From Xenoacremonium recifei (lineage: Eukaryota; Ascomycota; Sordariomycetes; Hypocreales; Nectriaceae), in assembly GCA_012184525.1 (NCBI GenBank), contig WOFQ01000014.1, positions 186,001 through 250,000 of the forward strand: 64,000 bases of DNA, given 5' to 3'. Positions 12,427 through 24,268 of the stretch are shown piece after piece. A program made the position numbers and the translations under genes. The notes beneath the pieces are model-generated. The model did no database searches. It had not been told where the DNA came from and worked only from the letters and a program-made list of their open reading frames with translations. The stretch's first letter is position 1. Every line of letters starts with the position of its first letter.

Positions 12427-13416
12427 TCATCGTAGACACATCATAGCCTGATCGCCGAAGCTCTCAGCAATGCTGCCTTCTTTGAACAGCATTGCAGCGA
12501 TCCACTCTCTCCCAGCTTCCACAGTTGGCGCCCCCAGCTTAACAACGACGCACCCTCTGACTTGAGCTGCAGACCAGAGAACGCCTTGCTTCTTTTCTTT
12601 GTTCTGGCGCTGTAGTCTCCATCGTTCCATTTCAGAAAGAGAGGAATCTTCCTGCTCTCGAGCATCTTGTGACCGAAAGTCTCGAGCACCTAGGCGAGGG
12701 AGTTGCCCAAACTCTGACATAAAGAATTCCCCCAGAGAAGTTGTCATAGGACCTCGCAGTATGAGCGTTCCAAATACGCTCATTTTGTGCATCGTATCTT
12801 TGAGTGGTCTTCCGAGAGCCATGCTATCCTCTCGAGATAGTACCACAGTGTCTCTCACAAGCAGCCTGTCTGTCTCAGATGGAGACGAGCCGCGGAGCCA
12901 GACCTCGTTGCGCCCAGTCCACTTGTGAAAGCTCCAGTCCTCTCCTCGCGCGACTCGGCCCTGGGTGACCCAGTCTAGAAAACAGAGTGACGCATCAGGA
13001 TCCAGCTTGAAGATTTGGGTCTGAACGTATACACTATCTTCGAACGGTTGGACGGGATCTGGGAGGAGACAGAGACCAGCCTTGTGGTCGACCTGGACAT
13101 TCAATGTCTGCCTTGTGACAACATCTCGGCTGGGAGACTTAAAAATCTTGGTATGGCCCTGAGTGACGATACTGAGTCTTGCTTCGGGCTGCACGTGGAT
13201 GGAGAGATCGACAGCATCGCCTCCCACAAGCCCACCACCATACGATAGGAGAAAGACCAACACGCTGGGCTGGTACGTTGTTGGTGATGGAGAAATGAGC
13301 TTCAGCGGATACTGATAGGTGATTGTCTCGAGGCCGCTGCCGCCAGCAGGGAGGACCTTGGCAACTATGCGGCCATCTCCGGCGGAGGAGGATGATTTCG
13401 GAAAAGGGGAGTCCAT
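12427..13416 (-). CDS. ureD: urease accessory protein UreD/UreH
   Basis: Single exon of 329 residues. The frame is open 24 codons further upstream, but the ATG at 13416 (MDSPFPKSS) matches the usual fungal start and the extension is hydrophobic leader-like sequence. Family features are ITYQYPLKLISPSP, SYGGGLVGGDAV, LSIVTQGHTKIFKS, CLLPDPVQPFEDS and FLDWVTQGRVARGE in order. UreD docks on the urease apoprotein and, with UreF and UreG, delivers nickel and helps carbamylate the active-site lysine. No other urease gene lies in the window, which is normal for fungi. It shares a 455-bp divergent promoter region with the cohesin gene. Confidence 0.95.
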   Translation of the reverse strand: MDSPFPKSSSSAGDGRIVAKVLPAGGSGLETITYQYPLKLISPSPTTYQPSVLVFLLSYGGGLVGGDAVDLSIHVQPEARLSIVTQGHTKIFKSPSRDVVTRQTLNVQVDHKAGLCLLPDPVQPFEDSVYVQTQIFKLDPDASLCFLDWVTQGRVARGEDWSFHKWTGRNEVWLRGSSPSETDRLLVRDTVVLSREDSMALGRPLKDTMHKMSVFGTLILRGPMTTSLGEFFMSEFGQLPRLGARDFRSQDAREQEDSSLSEMERWRLQRQNKEKKQGVLWSAAQVRGCVVVKLGAPTVEAGREWIAAMLFKEGSIAESFGDQAMMCLR

Positions 13417-13871
13417 TGTACCAGCATACTTCTGGCTGATGGCGAGGATGAAGGTCAGAGAGTGTATGTGAAATTGGCAAGAGGACAATTAGTCGTCATG
13501 GTGTGAATTTGTAGACATGATGTCGCCAATAAGTGTCATGTCTCTGCTGAGTTCTCGGTGTCTCATGAACTAACTGCGCTGAATTAGGACACAATCTGTG
13601 GCTAGTGGAGTGCGAACAAGCCGCATGTGGCTTAGCACTGTGGCTTTCCCCTACAGCCTGCTGGCGTGGCTTGGACTAAAGTGGCACACCCCTCGAGGTC
13701 CCCCCCCGAAATCCATCCATCACAAACCGCCAGCCCACCATCATCTACTAACGCGACTTTCAACGCGACAATCGCCGCCCGAAGCTACCGCCGTCGACCT
13801 CGGATCGCGACTTGTTCGCTCGGTCGCTTCCCCATCAAATGACATCGACGCGACCTCCATTACAAGAAACC
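13417..13871. promoter_or_regulatory. shared divergent promoter region, ureD and scc3
   Basis: 455 bp between two divergently transcribed start codons. The scc3 side is C-rich with a C-run near 13700, typical of a fungal 5' leader. No specific site can be assigned. Confidence 0.45.
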
Positions 13872-16800
13872 ATGGATAACAACGCGAGCCCGACTCCCGA
13901 TGCTGAAGCGACGTCGCGTCGCCGTTCCGGACGCGTCGTGAAGGCGCCGACCAAGTTCACCCCCGATGCGGCGCACCCTTCGTCCAGCAAGCGCAAGAGG
14001 GCCGAGAATGGAGATGAAGAAGATGACGAGAATGAGGAACCGGCCTCCGACGAGGACATGAGCGACGACGTGGACGACGAGAGCGACGAGGACCATCCCG
14101 CGCCGCGGTCGAGGAAGAAGGCGTCGCAATCAAGTCGCGCAAAGAAGCCCTCGTCCAAGAAACCCAAGATTAACGGCTCACAACCTGCCCGGGCTCCTCA
14201 CGCCTCGGGGTTGCCTAGCCGTCCCAAGAAGACTGTTCGCATTGAGGCTGGCGAACGCGGGACAGGGCTGTTCGGTAGGAGCATACTTCACTGGGGCCCA
14301 GTTGCGATATACTGACTCAATTGTAGCTGAAATCTTTGGTTCCGGGGACTCTTCCGACTCTGTTGCTCAGCAATGGCTTGAGAAATACAGGAATGACGAC
14401 GCCGCGGCGTTGACCGATCTGGTCAACTGCATCTTACAATGCGCCGGTTGCGACCAGGAGGTGACAGATGATGACGTGCGCGACCCGGAGAACATCCCGA
14501 ATAGACTGATAGACATCCAGAGCGTTTACCAAGAGGTGCGTATTGGCCTGCGCCAGTGACCGCTGCAGAAATACTGACCCTCTCCAGCAACAAATTACCG
14601 ACTATCCCCTCATTTCAAAAGCGAAGAGCACTCGATCATTCCGCGATCTGCTCGCGAACTTCTTTCAATCATTGATTGCCCTTCTCCACGAGACCGATGT
14701 CATGTACAAGGATGAGGCTCTCATTGACAACATTCATGCTTGGTTGGCTAGCATGTCGTCGTCCTCACTGCGACCGTTCAGACACACGGCAACGACTATT
14801 GCGCTCGCCATACAGTCCAGCTTGGTCGACGTCGCTGATACTCTGGATCGAAGAATCAGCGATATCGAGCGACAACATCAATCTTCCAAGCGAAGCAAGA
14901 ACAAAACAAAGACGGCCGAGATCCAGCGAAACTTGGATGAGGCCAATGGATACCGCAAGATCTGCACCGATGCAATCCAGTCATTCTTCGACACCGTCTT
15001 CGTCCATCGCTATCGAGATGTTGATCCCAAAATCCGCACGGAGTGTGTGGAAGCTCTCGGGACGTGGATATGGGAACTGCCCACAGTCTTTCTGGAACCA
15101 GGATACCTGCGATACCTGGGCTGGATGCTGTCAGATACGAACGCGCCCACCCGTCATGAGGTTCTCAAACAGCTTGCGAGAGTCTTTAGACGAGACGCTC
15201 AACAGCTCGGCCACTTCATCGAACGATTCCGCCCTAGACTGATTGAGATGGCTTCCAGGGACGCAGAGGTGTCGGTCAGAGTGGCCGCCATACAGGTCAT
15301 TGACACTCTACGTGCAGCGGCGTTGCTGGAACCCGACGAGATTGATTCAATAGGCAAGCTGATCTTTGACAATGAGCTGAGGATCCGCAAAGCAGTGGTC
15401 AACTTCTTCGTCGCTTGTGTTGCAGATGCCCATGAAGGCAAAGTTGACGATATCGGCGGTTCTGATGCAGTGGATGAACTCTTCGATAGCGTCGAAGAGG
15501 ATGACTACGATACTCCCCGCCCTGAATGGTTGCACATCAAGTGCCTCGCCGAGACGCTCGCTATTTACGATGCACAGATTGAGGAAGCTCACCAAGATGG
15601 AACGGCCATTGCGTCGGATGTTGCTGTAGATTTGTTAGAAGCGACAGTACCCGACAGCCGAATCTCACTTGCCTCTCAGGTCCTTTATGAGAAGATTCCT
15701 GAGATCAAGAAATGGGGTATCTTGGCTGGCTATCTTCTGTTCGATCACACGACGAGTGCTGCCGCCAAAGCGAAGTCACGGTCGAAGGCTGATGCCGCAC
15801 AGTCTCGCTTCCAAAAGGCGGCTGCGCCGTCACCTGCTGAAGAGTCTATACTCCTCGACGTTCTTTCTTCCGCGGTCAAGTGCAGTCTCGTGCAGTCTGC
15901 CGACATCGACAAGGCCAAGAAGAGGAGCCACAAGGTTGAGGCGGTCGACTCCCTGGAGGATATTGCATTGGAGCTGGCTACTCTGATCCCCAAGTTACTT
16001 AACAAGTTTGGCGCACAGCCTGAGACAGCAGCAACTGTCCTCCAACTGGAGCACTTCCTTAACCTCGACGTCTTCCAACAGCTAAGGCAAGACGCAGGTA
16101 TCTACGAGAAGCTACTGGACGAAGTCAGTACACAGTTCAACAGACATGATGACAAGAGGGTGCTATCTGAAGCGGCTACTGCCCTGCTTCACGCACGACA
16201 GTACGCTGAACTGGAGGAGCTAACAGACAGCAAGTTGTCCACGTTGTGGGAGAACGTCACCAGTGCACTCCGCAACTTTGACAAGACTTGTGAGCTCTCA
16301 TCACGAGGCAATCTTGGGGAACTACCTATGCGAGAGCTATCGACGCTTCTCATGAAGATCAGCAAGTTGGCGAGCATATCAGACTGTGTGGATATCCTGG
16401 AGGCTGAGGGTAGTTCGGCTGAGTCGACTTCTTCGCCCATTATCCAGCTCCTCTCTAATATTGTACATCGCGGCAAGTATGAACCGCTGGACGACGAAGA
16501 GGTCGACGACCTGGAAGATGAGGCCGTGACTTTTGCCATCAAGTCCTGTCAGTTCTACTTTATGTGGAAGACTCGCGCGTTCTCCAAGCTGCTCACATCC
16601 GGTGTCGGCATTTCTGATGCTGAACTGGACAGTTTGTCCTCTCTTAGGCAATCGTTCCGAAGGCATCTGATCGAGACGTTGTCATCGCGAGCAGCAATCG
16701 ACCAGCTTCGCCTATTTGCTGCTGGAAGTCTCTGCGACCTTCACATCACCTTTGCCACTCTTCGCCCAGCCATCGAGCACTTCCGACCTTCGTCGAGTGC

Positions 16801-17488
16801 TGGTCCGGCCTCGGGCAGCGAGAAGTACAAGTCCCTCGTTTTGGACATCGAGCCTGGCCTGATCTCCGAGCTCGTTGCTATTTTCGACGGCGCAGAAAAG
16901 CAGTACGCCAAGAAGGCGAAAAAGGACAAGACGCTGAACGAGCCTGCTGAGGACGAGGACCCCATGGAGGATGACGATGAAGACATGGATGAGGACGACG
17001 AAGACGAGAACCTGTCAGCGGAGGAGCGATTCGCTGCAGAACTCAAGGCTGAAAAGGCTCTCTGCGAGTTGACGGCCAAGTACGTCCTCGCCATGACGGC
17101 CAGGCTGCTCGACAACAAGGGTAACAACCCAGGCAAGCTGCGCCGCCGCCTCCTCCGCAACCAGACCAAGCTGGGCCCCAACTTCAAAGAAGTCGTCGCC
17201 TACCTCGACGAAGCCAAGATGGCCGAACGCACCAAGAAGAAGGCCGCCGCCGCCGCCATCGCCGCCCAGGCCGCTCCCAAGCCGCAGAAGTCGACGGCGC
17301 TCGTCATAGAGGGCGAGTTCACCGACGGCGAGGAGAACCCCTTCGAGGACGAGCCGCAACCCGAAGAGGGCTCGCACGAGGATCTGCGGCGGCGCGAGTT
17401 GTTGGAAGAGGATCCGATCGACGACGACGAGGATGAAGAAGCGGAACGACCCGCGCATGAATCAGACGATGATGTTCTGGGGGATTAA
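13872..17488 (+). CDS. scc3: cohesin subunit Scc3/STAG (Irr1/Psc3 family)
   Basis: Exons are 13872-14274, 14327-14535 and 14588-17488, 1170 residues. The ATG at 13872 has a strong context (AAACCATGG). The N-terminal 130 residues are a charged, disordered tail with an SGRVVKAP element and Lys/Arg-rich nuclear signals. The STAG region begins near residue 226 (LLANFFQSLIALLHETD) and the stromalin-conserved domain covers about 342-430, including FVHRYRDVDPKIRTECVEAL and W-I-W-E-L-P. HEAT-like helices follow, then an acidic run and an Ala/Lys-rich tail ending in Asp/Glu. It binds the Scc1/Rad21 kleisin and loads and holds cohesin on chromatin. It is essential in yeast. Confidence 0.95.
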
Positions 17489-17815
17489 GGGGCTCGCCTG
17501 TGGAAAAACCTCGCCATGACTGAAAATGACCCGGACGCTGTAATTCCTTTTCTTGGTGCTTTTCTTGTCTTTTTCTCTTTGTATGTAGTTTGGTTGCGAG
17601 GAGATGATGGTCACGACGGAGTCTGGGTAGGCGAGCAGCCAAACGTTGCCTTGGGTGTTCAGGGACGGTTCTCTGTATGTTCATTTGGTCAACCACCATT
17701 TACTTTTATCACTCCTATGACCCTATTAACGAGATGGTGAGAAACAAAAAGGTATCTGTATCCATCGCTGACCCATAAACTCCATGCCTGCCGAACAGCA
17801 CTGAAATTGCCCCCC
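17489..17815. other. convergent 3' ends of scc3 and pot1
   Basis: 327 bp between convergent stop codons. Nothing beyond probable 3' untranslated sequence is visible. Confidence 0.5.
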
Positions 17816-20025
17816 TTACACCCCTGAGATTCTGGTCCCGAAGAGGCCGTACATACGCTGCCAGCGGTGCACGTCCCCCGCGTCAGCCTTTGCAGGATCT
17901 CGTTCGCGCACCTTGACGCCGTACTGACGAACACAGCACGAGAAGGGCAGGTTAGCCACTCGAGGCTTCTTGACAGGTGCCTCAGCGTCGGTAGTGTCCT
18001 CATCGTCGTCCGAATCCGCCGGTGGTTTACCGTCACGGATGGACTGAGCCCGCAGCTCAGCCTCGCGCTTCTTGTGCTCCTCCAGCTCGCCCCAGAGCAC
18101 CCAGAGCTTCTGGCGGGCCTCCTCGAGGCGCTCGGGGTCGGCGCGGAGGTTGGTGGCGTCGAGGCTCATGAGGCATTGGGCGGCTTGGTTGTCGACGGCG
18201 ACCCAGACGCGGCTTTTCTCTTTGTTTGGCGGGACGGCAGCGTCTTCGAATTGTAGATAGAAACGCCATTCCCATTCTTTGGCTTTGGTGACCCTCTCGC
18301 TTTCAGATTCGGAGCCGGAGTTTGACCCGGATTCCGAGGGCTCATAGTCGGAAAGGTTTGCGAATTCCGACTCTGAAAGCTTTTTGGGTCTGGCAAAATC
18401 CTCGAGGTTGGAGGGCATGAAGTCCACTACACGGACATTGGTACGGTAAACTGCGTTTACGAACGGGAGCTGAAGGTTCACTTTATCTCCTTCGATATCC
18501 AGTTCCTGGACGATAGGTTCCGTCAGATCTTCAAGTGAACTGAACCGTTTGCTCTCGTTCTCGCATTTGACTGCTAGCGATATTAGCCTGTGTATTTCTC
18601 AAGTAAGATTCCACGTACCGTTTGGGTTAACGTCCACCTCTACATCCGGCTCAGTGGGTGTCCCTTCAGTCTCTTTATTCGAACCCGTCTTTTGTAAATG
18701 CGCTTGCGCAGCCCTCCGACGGGCTCGACGGGCCTTTGCGTTCTCTTTCTGATTGTCATCCGCCTTATCCGATTCCAACGCCGTGTCAGCCTTGCGTTTC
18801 TGGCCAGCTTCAGCAGCCGCCTTGATGCTCTTAATCTGGTCTTTCTTATCACGCTCATAGTCTCTCTTTCTGCGAAGGGCCGCTTTGAGGCTTGGATGTA
18901 TATCCTCTGGGTCACCGTGGAGGTCTAGTCGAGTAATTCGGACTTTTCCTTCACCGAAACCCTCGTCACCCCGTAAAAACCCTTCTAGATTGCACCCGTT
19001 GTGGCCGTACTTGACTTGTACGTTTGACATCGAGATCCAGTGACCTGCTTTGATTCCACATTCCCTGAGAACGGTTGCGTGGGGTTCGAAGCAGGTTATT
19101 TGCATACATCTTTTGCCGTACGGGCCCGGCCACTCTGACTGAGACGATTGCGGCAAGTACTTGGAGGTGTAGCCATATGGATCACCGTCATGACCGTCCG
19201 CCACAAGGCCCTGGCCGCCAAATATATGGTCGAAGAACCCGGAGTTCTGAGTATAATCCGAGACCCAGACAGTCATCTTGTCGCCGAGGTCATAGGGGTC
19301 CTTAATAATCTGCACAACGAAGTCACAGAAACGACCGTCGTTGACGTCTTTGAGTTCACACATCTTTTTGCCAGCATTACCGGATTGAATCTGCAAGACC
19401 TCGAATTCGGATGGATCGGGGATGCGAGACTGATCGATTGTGTGAATTAGATGAGAAACGAAGGCATTCTCTCGGGTACCCGGGATTGTGTCTTTTTTGG
19501 AGGATGCTGGCCGAAGAGCGCAGAATGCATCTGTTGGTGGTTTGGGAATCTTTGCCTTCTCATAGACATTTATTCTTGTATCATAGCTGGTCAATAACGA
19601 TGGATTTTCCATCTGATATCGCTGCACCTGTTGAGCAGAGTGAGTAGTAAACTCGTTCAACACTTGTTGTGCTTACTTACCGACGCACAGTGAACGACAA
19701 CGACATCACCGCAGCTGAAGGTGGGAATCTCATGTTTGGGCCGGAAGATATTGAATGACACTGAATCGGGTTCCTCGAGGGACCGGTCAATCATCCGGAT
19801 CTGGCACTTCCAATCTGTAGACATGTTAGAGAAGGACTGAGACGAGTATCAAACTTACAACTTACCCTCTCTTCTGGTTGCCATTGGGACTCGGTGGTCG
19901 GTAACGATACCAATGAAGTTGACCCTGGTCTTGGGACTGTATTTGCCATTGAGAATGTCTTGACCCGTGGCAAAGCCCGGGGGCAACGATGACGCCTCAT
20001 TCGCAGATTGACCGGGCTGAGGCAT
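17816..20025 (-). CDS. pot1: Pot1, protection of telomeres protein (OB folds)
   Basis: Exons are 19866-20025, 19681-19814, 18619-19627 and 17816-18570, 685 residues. The third intron ends in TAGCAG, so one extra residue may be included. The first OB fold (Telo_bind) spans roughly residues 25-160: VNFIGIVTDHRVPMATR, DWKCQIRMIDRSL, F-N-I-F-R-P-K, then C-G-D-V-V-V-V-H. The second ssDNA-binding region follows (FCDFVVQIIKDPYD, KMTVWVSDYTQN, ITCFEPHA, GHWISMSNVQVKYGHNG). A Lys/Arg linker and a C-terminal domain with an acidic Ser/Asp patch complete it. Pot1 binds the telomeric G-rich overhang and, with Tpz1/TPP1-type partners, caps ends and controls telomerase. It is divergent from importin alpha across about 955 bp. 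Confidence 0.92.
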
Positions 20026-20980
20026 GATGAAGCATTTTATGAAGCTATACAGCTGAGAAGGAGAATTTTGATGTGCTGCCTTATTCGGCTTTCATGCTGG
20101 TGACAGCCTGAGACGCGATAGCGTGTAGATTGCTATGGTAAACGCGTTTAGGACTCGGGAGTGGGACTTTCCCTTTGTCGCGACTGCACGTGAGGCATCA
20201 CGTGACTGTAAGTGGAAATGCCTGATCTTGAGACGTTGGACATGATGGACCATGATTGCGACAACGATGAATCACGCATTCTGCCTAAAGCGGAATTTTC
20301 TATTGTGCACGAAAGTTAAGTACCTCCCAACAAGGCCGATCACTCCAATAAGGTTTGCCTCGGGGTGTCCTCTGTCGAAGCCGTCTTCGAAACTCTTAAG
20401 TTTTCACTTGTGCCCTAGCAAGTAGTGGCGGCAAAGCGGCTGCTGCCTGAGGCATTCACAGCTAAATCCGAGTTGGTGCCTTACGCCAGCGGGCGACGCT
20501 TTTCAGCTTAGCGGTTACTCCAGGAGGCCCGGCGCCTGGAGCACCTGCTGGAACCTGCTGAAGCCGGCTGATTAGGGGAGTCTAGGGAGGCTAGCCCACT
20601 AAGATACGCGGAGGGGGCCCGAGTCTTAGGGTGATTTCAATTTCGGGCTGCTTTCGTGGACGGGCGGGCGGTGGTCCCTTCCACTCCAGTTCTTCTGCTC
20701 GCTGCCCGCTCCCCTCCATCATCTTCCTCCTGTCATCAAACCTCCTTCTCAGTGCGTCTTCTATTCACCCCCGGGACTTCCAGCGCCAGCATCCGCGGCC
20801 ATCGCTCAGATCCCATCTCCTGACGTCGCTTGGGACATCTCTTTTCTTCTTCCTCTTCCCTCGGTCTGCGCATCGCATCATCAGTTCGCGAAAAAAAAAG
20901 ATCAACCCCCGCTCGCCGCCTCGACCACCACCACCGCCCTTCTGCTTCGCCTCCCCCCTCTGCCTCAGAAATCCATCACC
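20026..20980. promoter_or_regulatory. divergent promoter region, pot1 and importin alpha
   Basis: 955 bp between divergent starts. It includes a GC-rich block near 20420-20640 with several short inverted repeats (for example around CCAGGAGGCCCGGCGCCTGG), then a C/T-rich leader just before the importin ATG at 20981. The GC-rich block could be a decayed insertion, but no element can be named. Confidence 0.45.
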
Positions 20981-22971
20981 ATGGCTGAGCGATACATCCC
21001 CGAGCATCGCCGAACGCAGTTCAAGGCGAAGAACACGTTCAAGCCCGAAGAGCTGCGTCGTCGTCGTGAGGAGCAGCAAGTTGAGATCCGAAAGGCCAAG
21101 CGTGAGGAGAACTTGGCCAAGCGACGAGGTATCGGCAGTGGTGAGAACCGCCCCGGCGCCTCGCTCGGTGCTGCGCCCGACAGCGACGATGAGTCGGCCC
21201 CTACTGAGTCTCAGGTATGTGCTTCTTTTGGCTGTCACCCCCTCCTTTTGCCGCCCTCCCGCCGTCCCTCTTCGACGCCCTGTTGGCCCGCTGCCCAGAG
21301 CTTTGTTTGTTTTACTTGCCCATGGCAGCCAAGCCTGTGATGTGGGGGGAAAAGGACACAGTCCTCGACCCCACACTCATTCTGGCACGGCGACCACAGC
21401 GAACATATCCACATGCGACCTTCAGGGTCCAGCGATGAGATATCTCAAATCTGTTAATATACCCTCGAGGCATCTTGCTGACATCATGCTAGCTGAACGA
21501 GGACCTCCCCCAGATGGTCGCCGGTGTCTTCTCGGATCAGATCGACCTCCAGATCCAGGCCACTACCAAGTTCCGAAAGCTCCTTTCCAAGGAGCGCAAT
21601 CCCCCCATCGAGGAGGTCATCAAGACCGGTGTTGTCAGCCGCTTTGTCGAGTTCCTTCGATCCCCTCACACCCTTGTCCAGTTTGAGGCTGCCTGGGCTT
21701 TGACCAACATTGCCTCCGGATCTGCCACTCAGACCCAGGTTGTCATCGAGGCTGGCGCTGTCCCCATCTTCGTCGAGCTCCTCGCTAGCCCCGAGCCCGA
21801 TGTCCGAGAACAGGCCGTCTGGGCCCTTGGCAACATCGCTGGTGACAGCCCTCACTGCCGCGATTATGTCCTCAGCTGCGGTGCTCTGAAGCCTCTCCTC
21901 AGCCTTCTCGGCGACAGCCGTAAGCTCAGCATGCTCCGAAACGCCACCTGGACGCTCAGCAACTTCTGCCGTGGCAAGACCCCCCAGCCCGACTGGAACA
22001 CTGTAAGTTTTGGCATCACCCCATCCCGTCGGTACTACGTCGGAATCTGACATGATCCCCTCCAGATCTCCCCCGCCCTCCCCGTCCTGTCCAAGCTCGT
22101 CTACTCCCTCGACGACGAAGTCCTCATCGACGCTTGCTGGGCCATCTCTTACCTTTCTGATGGATCCAACGATAAGATTCAGGCCGTCATCGAGGCTGGC
22201 ATTCCGCGACGCCTGGTTGAACTCCTTATGCATGCCTCTACCTCGGTTCAGACCCCCGCCCTTCGATCTGTGGGCAACATCGTTACTGGTGATGACGTGC
22301 AGACCCAGGTCATCATCAACTGTGGTGCTCTGCCATGCCTCCTGTCCCTTCTGAGCTCGACTAAGGACGGTATCCGAAAGGAGGCTTGCTGGACGATCTC
22401 CAACATCACCGCCGGCAACTCGTCGCAGATCCAGTCCGTCATCGACGCTAACATCATCCCTCCTCTGATCCACCTCCTGCAGAACGGTGATCTCAAGACG
22501 CGAAAGGAGGCTTGCTGGGCTATCAGCAATGCCACCTCTGGTGGTCTTCAGAAGCCTGAGCAGATTCGATACCTGGTTTCCCAGGGCTGTATCAAGCCCC
22601 TGTGCGATCTGTTGATCTGCCCCGACAATAAGATCATCCAGGTCGCCCTTGATGGTCTTGAGAACATCCTAAAGATTGGTGATCTCGACAAGCAGGCTGA
22701 CGGCGGCGACTCCATCAACCGCTATGCGCTGTTCATCGAGGAGTGTGGCGGCATGGAGAAGATCCACGACTGCCAGAACAATGCCAACGAGGAAATTTAC
22801 ATGAAGGCGTACAATATTATAGAGAAGTATTTCTCCGACGACGAGGAGAACGCCGACGAGGGAATGGCTCAGCCTACTGGCCCCAACGGTACCTTTGGCT
22901 TCGGTGCCAACGGCGCTGCGCAATCCGGCGGCTTCAACTTTGCCAACGGCGGAGACTCGATGGACATGTAA
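20981..22971 (+). CDS. srp1: importin subunit alpha (karyopherin alpha)
   Basis: Exons are 20981-21214, 21493-22002 and 22066-22971, 549 residues, the usual family length. The first 60 residues are the basic importin-beta-binding domain (IPEHRRTQFKAKNTFKPEELRRRREEQ). About ten ARM repeats follow, with the characteristic E-A-A-W-A-L-T-N-I-A and K-E-A-C-W-A/T-I-S-N motifs whose Trp and Asn residues line the two NLS-binding grooves. The tail contains an acidic cluster (SDDEENADEG) for Cse1/CAS binding, then Gly/Phe/Asn-rich sequence. It carries classical NLS cargo into the nucleus with importin beta. The first intron, 278 nt, is the longest in the window. Strong codon bias suggests high expression. 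Confidence 0.96.
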
Positions 22972-24268
22972 AGGACTGCATCTTGGCTTGGAGAAAAAAA
23001 CGAAGATATTCCCTTCCCGCTACCTATATAATGGAGCGAACCGACTTTGTACACCTGATAATCACGACCCTCTCTCTACCCCTGCGACGAGCATATCACA
23101 CCCACGACACATTTACCCAGCACAGTTTTTTTTAATCCCCAAAAGGGCTGTCAACATTTCATCCCCATACCCCTATGATATCATCCCATCACGCGTCTTT
23201 TTTTAATCGATTTTGAAGGATTCATGCGAGGAGGATCCTTGAGAGATACAGGCCCTATGGTAGCTTGAAAGCTCCAGCCTGAGAGCGAGGAGAGCGAAAG
23301 AGAGAAAGGGGAGGCGGCGGCACCTTACCGTGTCACGAGTGAGAAAGGAGGCATGAGTTGATGGATTTACGTAAACGGCGAGGAGCTGTTTCACGACATG
23401 CTAGCTGATGACTTTACGGAATCCATGAGGACGGAGGAGAGTGGGCGGAGGTTGGGTGTGAGGAAGCGAAAAGAAACAGCGAGGAGGCCGGTGCCAGTGC
23501 ACTGTAGCCTCCGTGATGGCAGAACTTACAACAACAGCCAACCCATGGCCAAGTGGCAAGAGTTGGTATTGAGAGTAGCCAGTCACGTAGTTGAACAAGG
23601 AATGATTTCCCCCTTAATTAAATCTGGCCGGGTTTGTGACTGTGATTGAGAGCGGGAGCCTTTGATTCAACCCAATGTGTAAACGTGGAATCAGACATCC
23701 TTCTGATATTATTGCAAAGCGATGAAGTTCAAAAACAATCGCTTTTTGGGGGGTTTTCAAGAATCAGTTAACAGCCTTAAGGTGTAGGTCATATTATGCC
23801 TTGAAGCCCTCTAGAAACTACCTGTAGACACCTGAGAGAGGGGAGAGCGTTTTGGTGGGGCTGCTTTACTAATACACACTGTGTTCATACCACTGAAATC
23901 GCGATGCGATACAGTGCTAGTCTGGTTCTCTCGACTTTTCTTTTCGTCCACTAAATGCACCGCTCACAAGGGTTCATCGCCGCTCATCTCTCAACTCAGC
24001 GCTCGGGAGACCACCGGCCTTTTCCTTCATCGTACAGTCTCAAAGATCTGTAATTGGAATTTCATTCGGTAAGAGATCTAAGTAATTTTTCTTTGAGTAT
24101 GCTCGGGTTAGTGACTCCATGACTAGGGCAGACCTTCAGAACCCCACCAAGACAGCAGCCAGTTGACAAGGCTCAGAGAATCTTGTAAGGTGCAGCAATT
24201 TTGATATTGCCACGTTCCCTAATGATATTACGTCCTGTCTCTATCTGAAGTCTCTCACATAAGCGGAG
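22972..24268. other. intergenic, tandem genes
   Basis: About 1.3 kb between importin alpha and the helicase on the same strand. A T-rich 3' region lies near 23100-23210, then AT-richer DNA near 23640-24260 that should hold the helicase promoter. No RNA gene or coding region is supported. Confidence 0.5.

Noticed and set aside
12427..13488. UreD start 24 codons further upstream
   Set aside because: The extension is hydrophobic and leader-like, and MDSPFPKSS is the usual family start.
20400..20640. Possible transposon remnant between pot1 and importin alpha
   Set aside because: GC-rich with short inverted pieces, but no terminal repeats, target-site duplication or coding relic; a similar-looking stretch at 60440-60830 does not align by eye.
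21215..21492. snoRNA or other RNA in the long importin intron
   Set aside because: No convincing C/D or H/ACA box pair was found.
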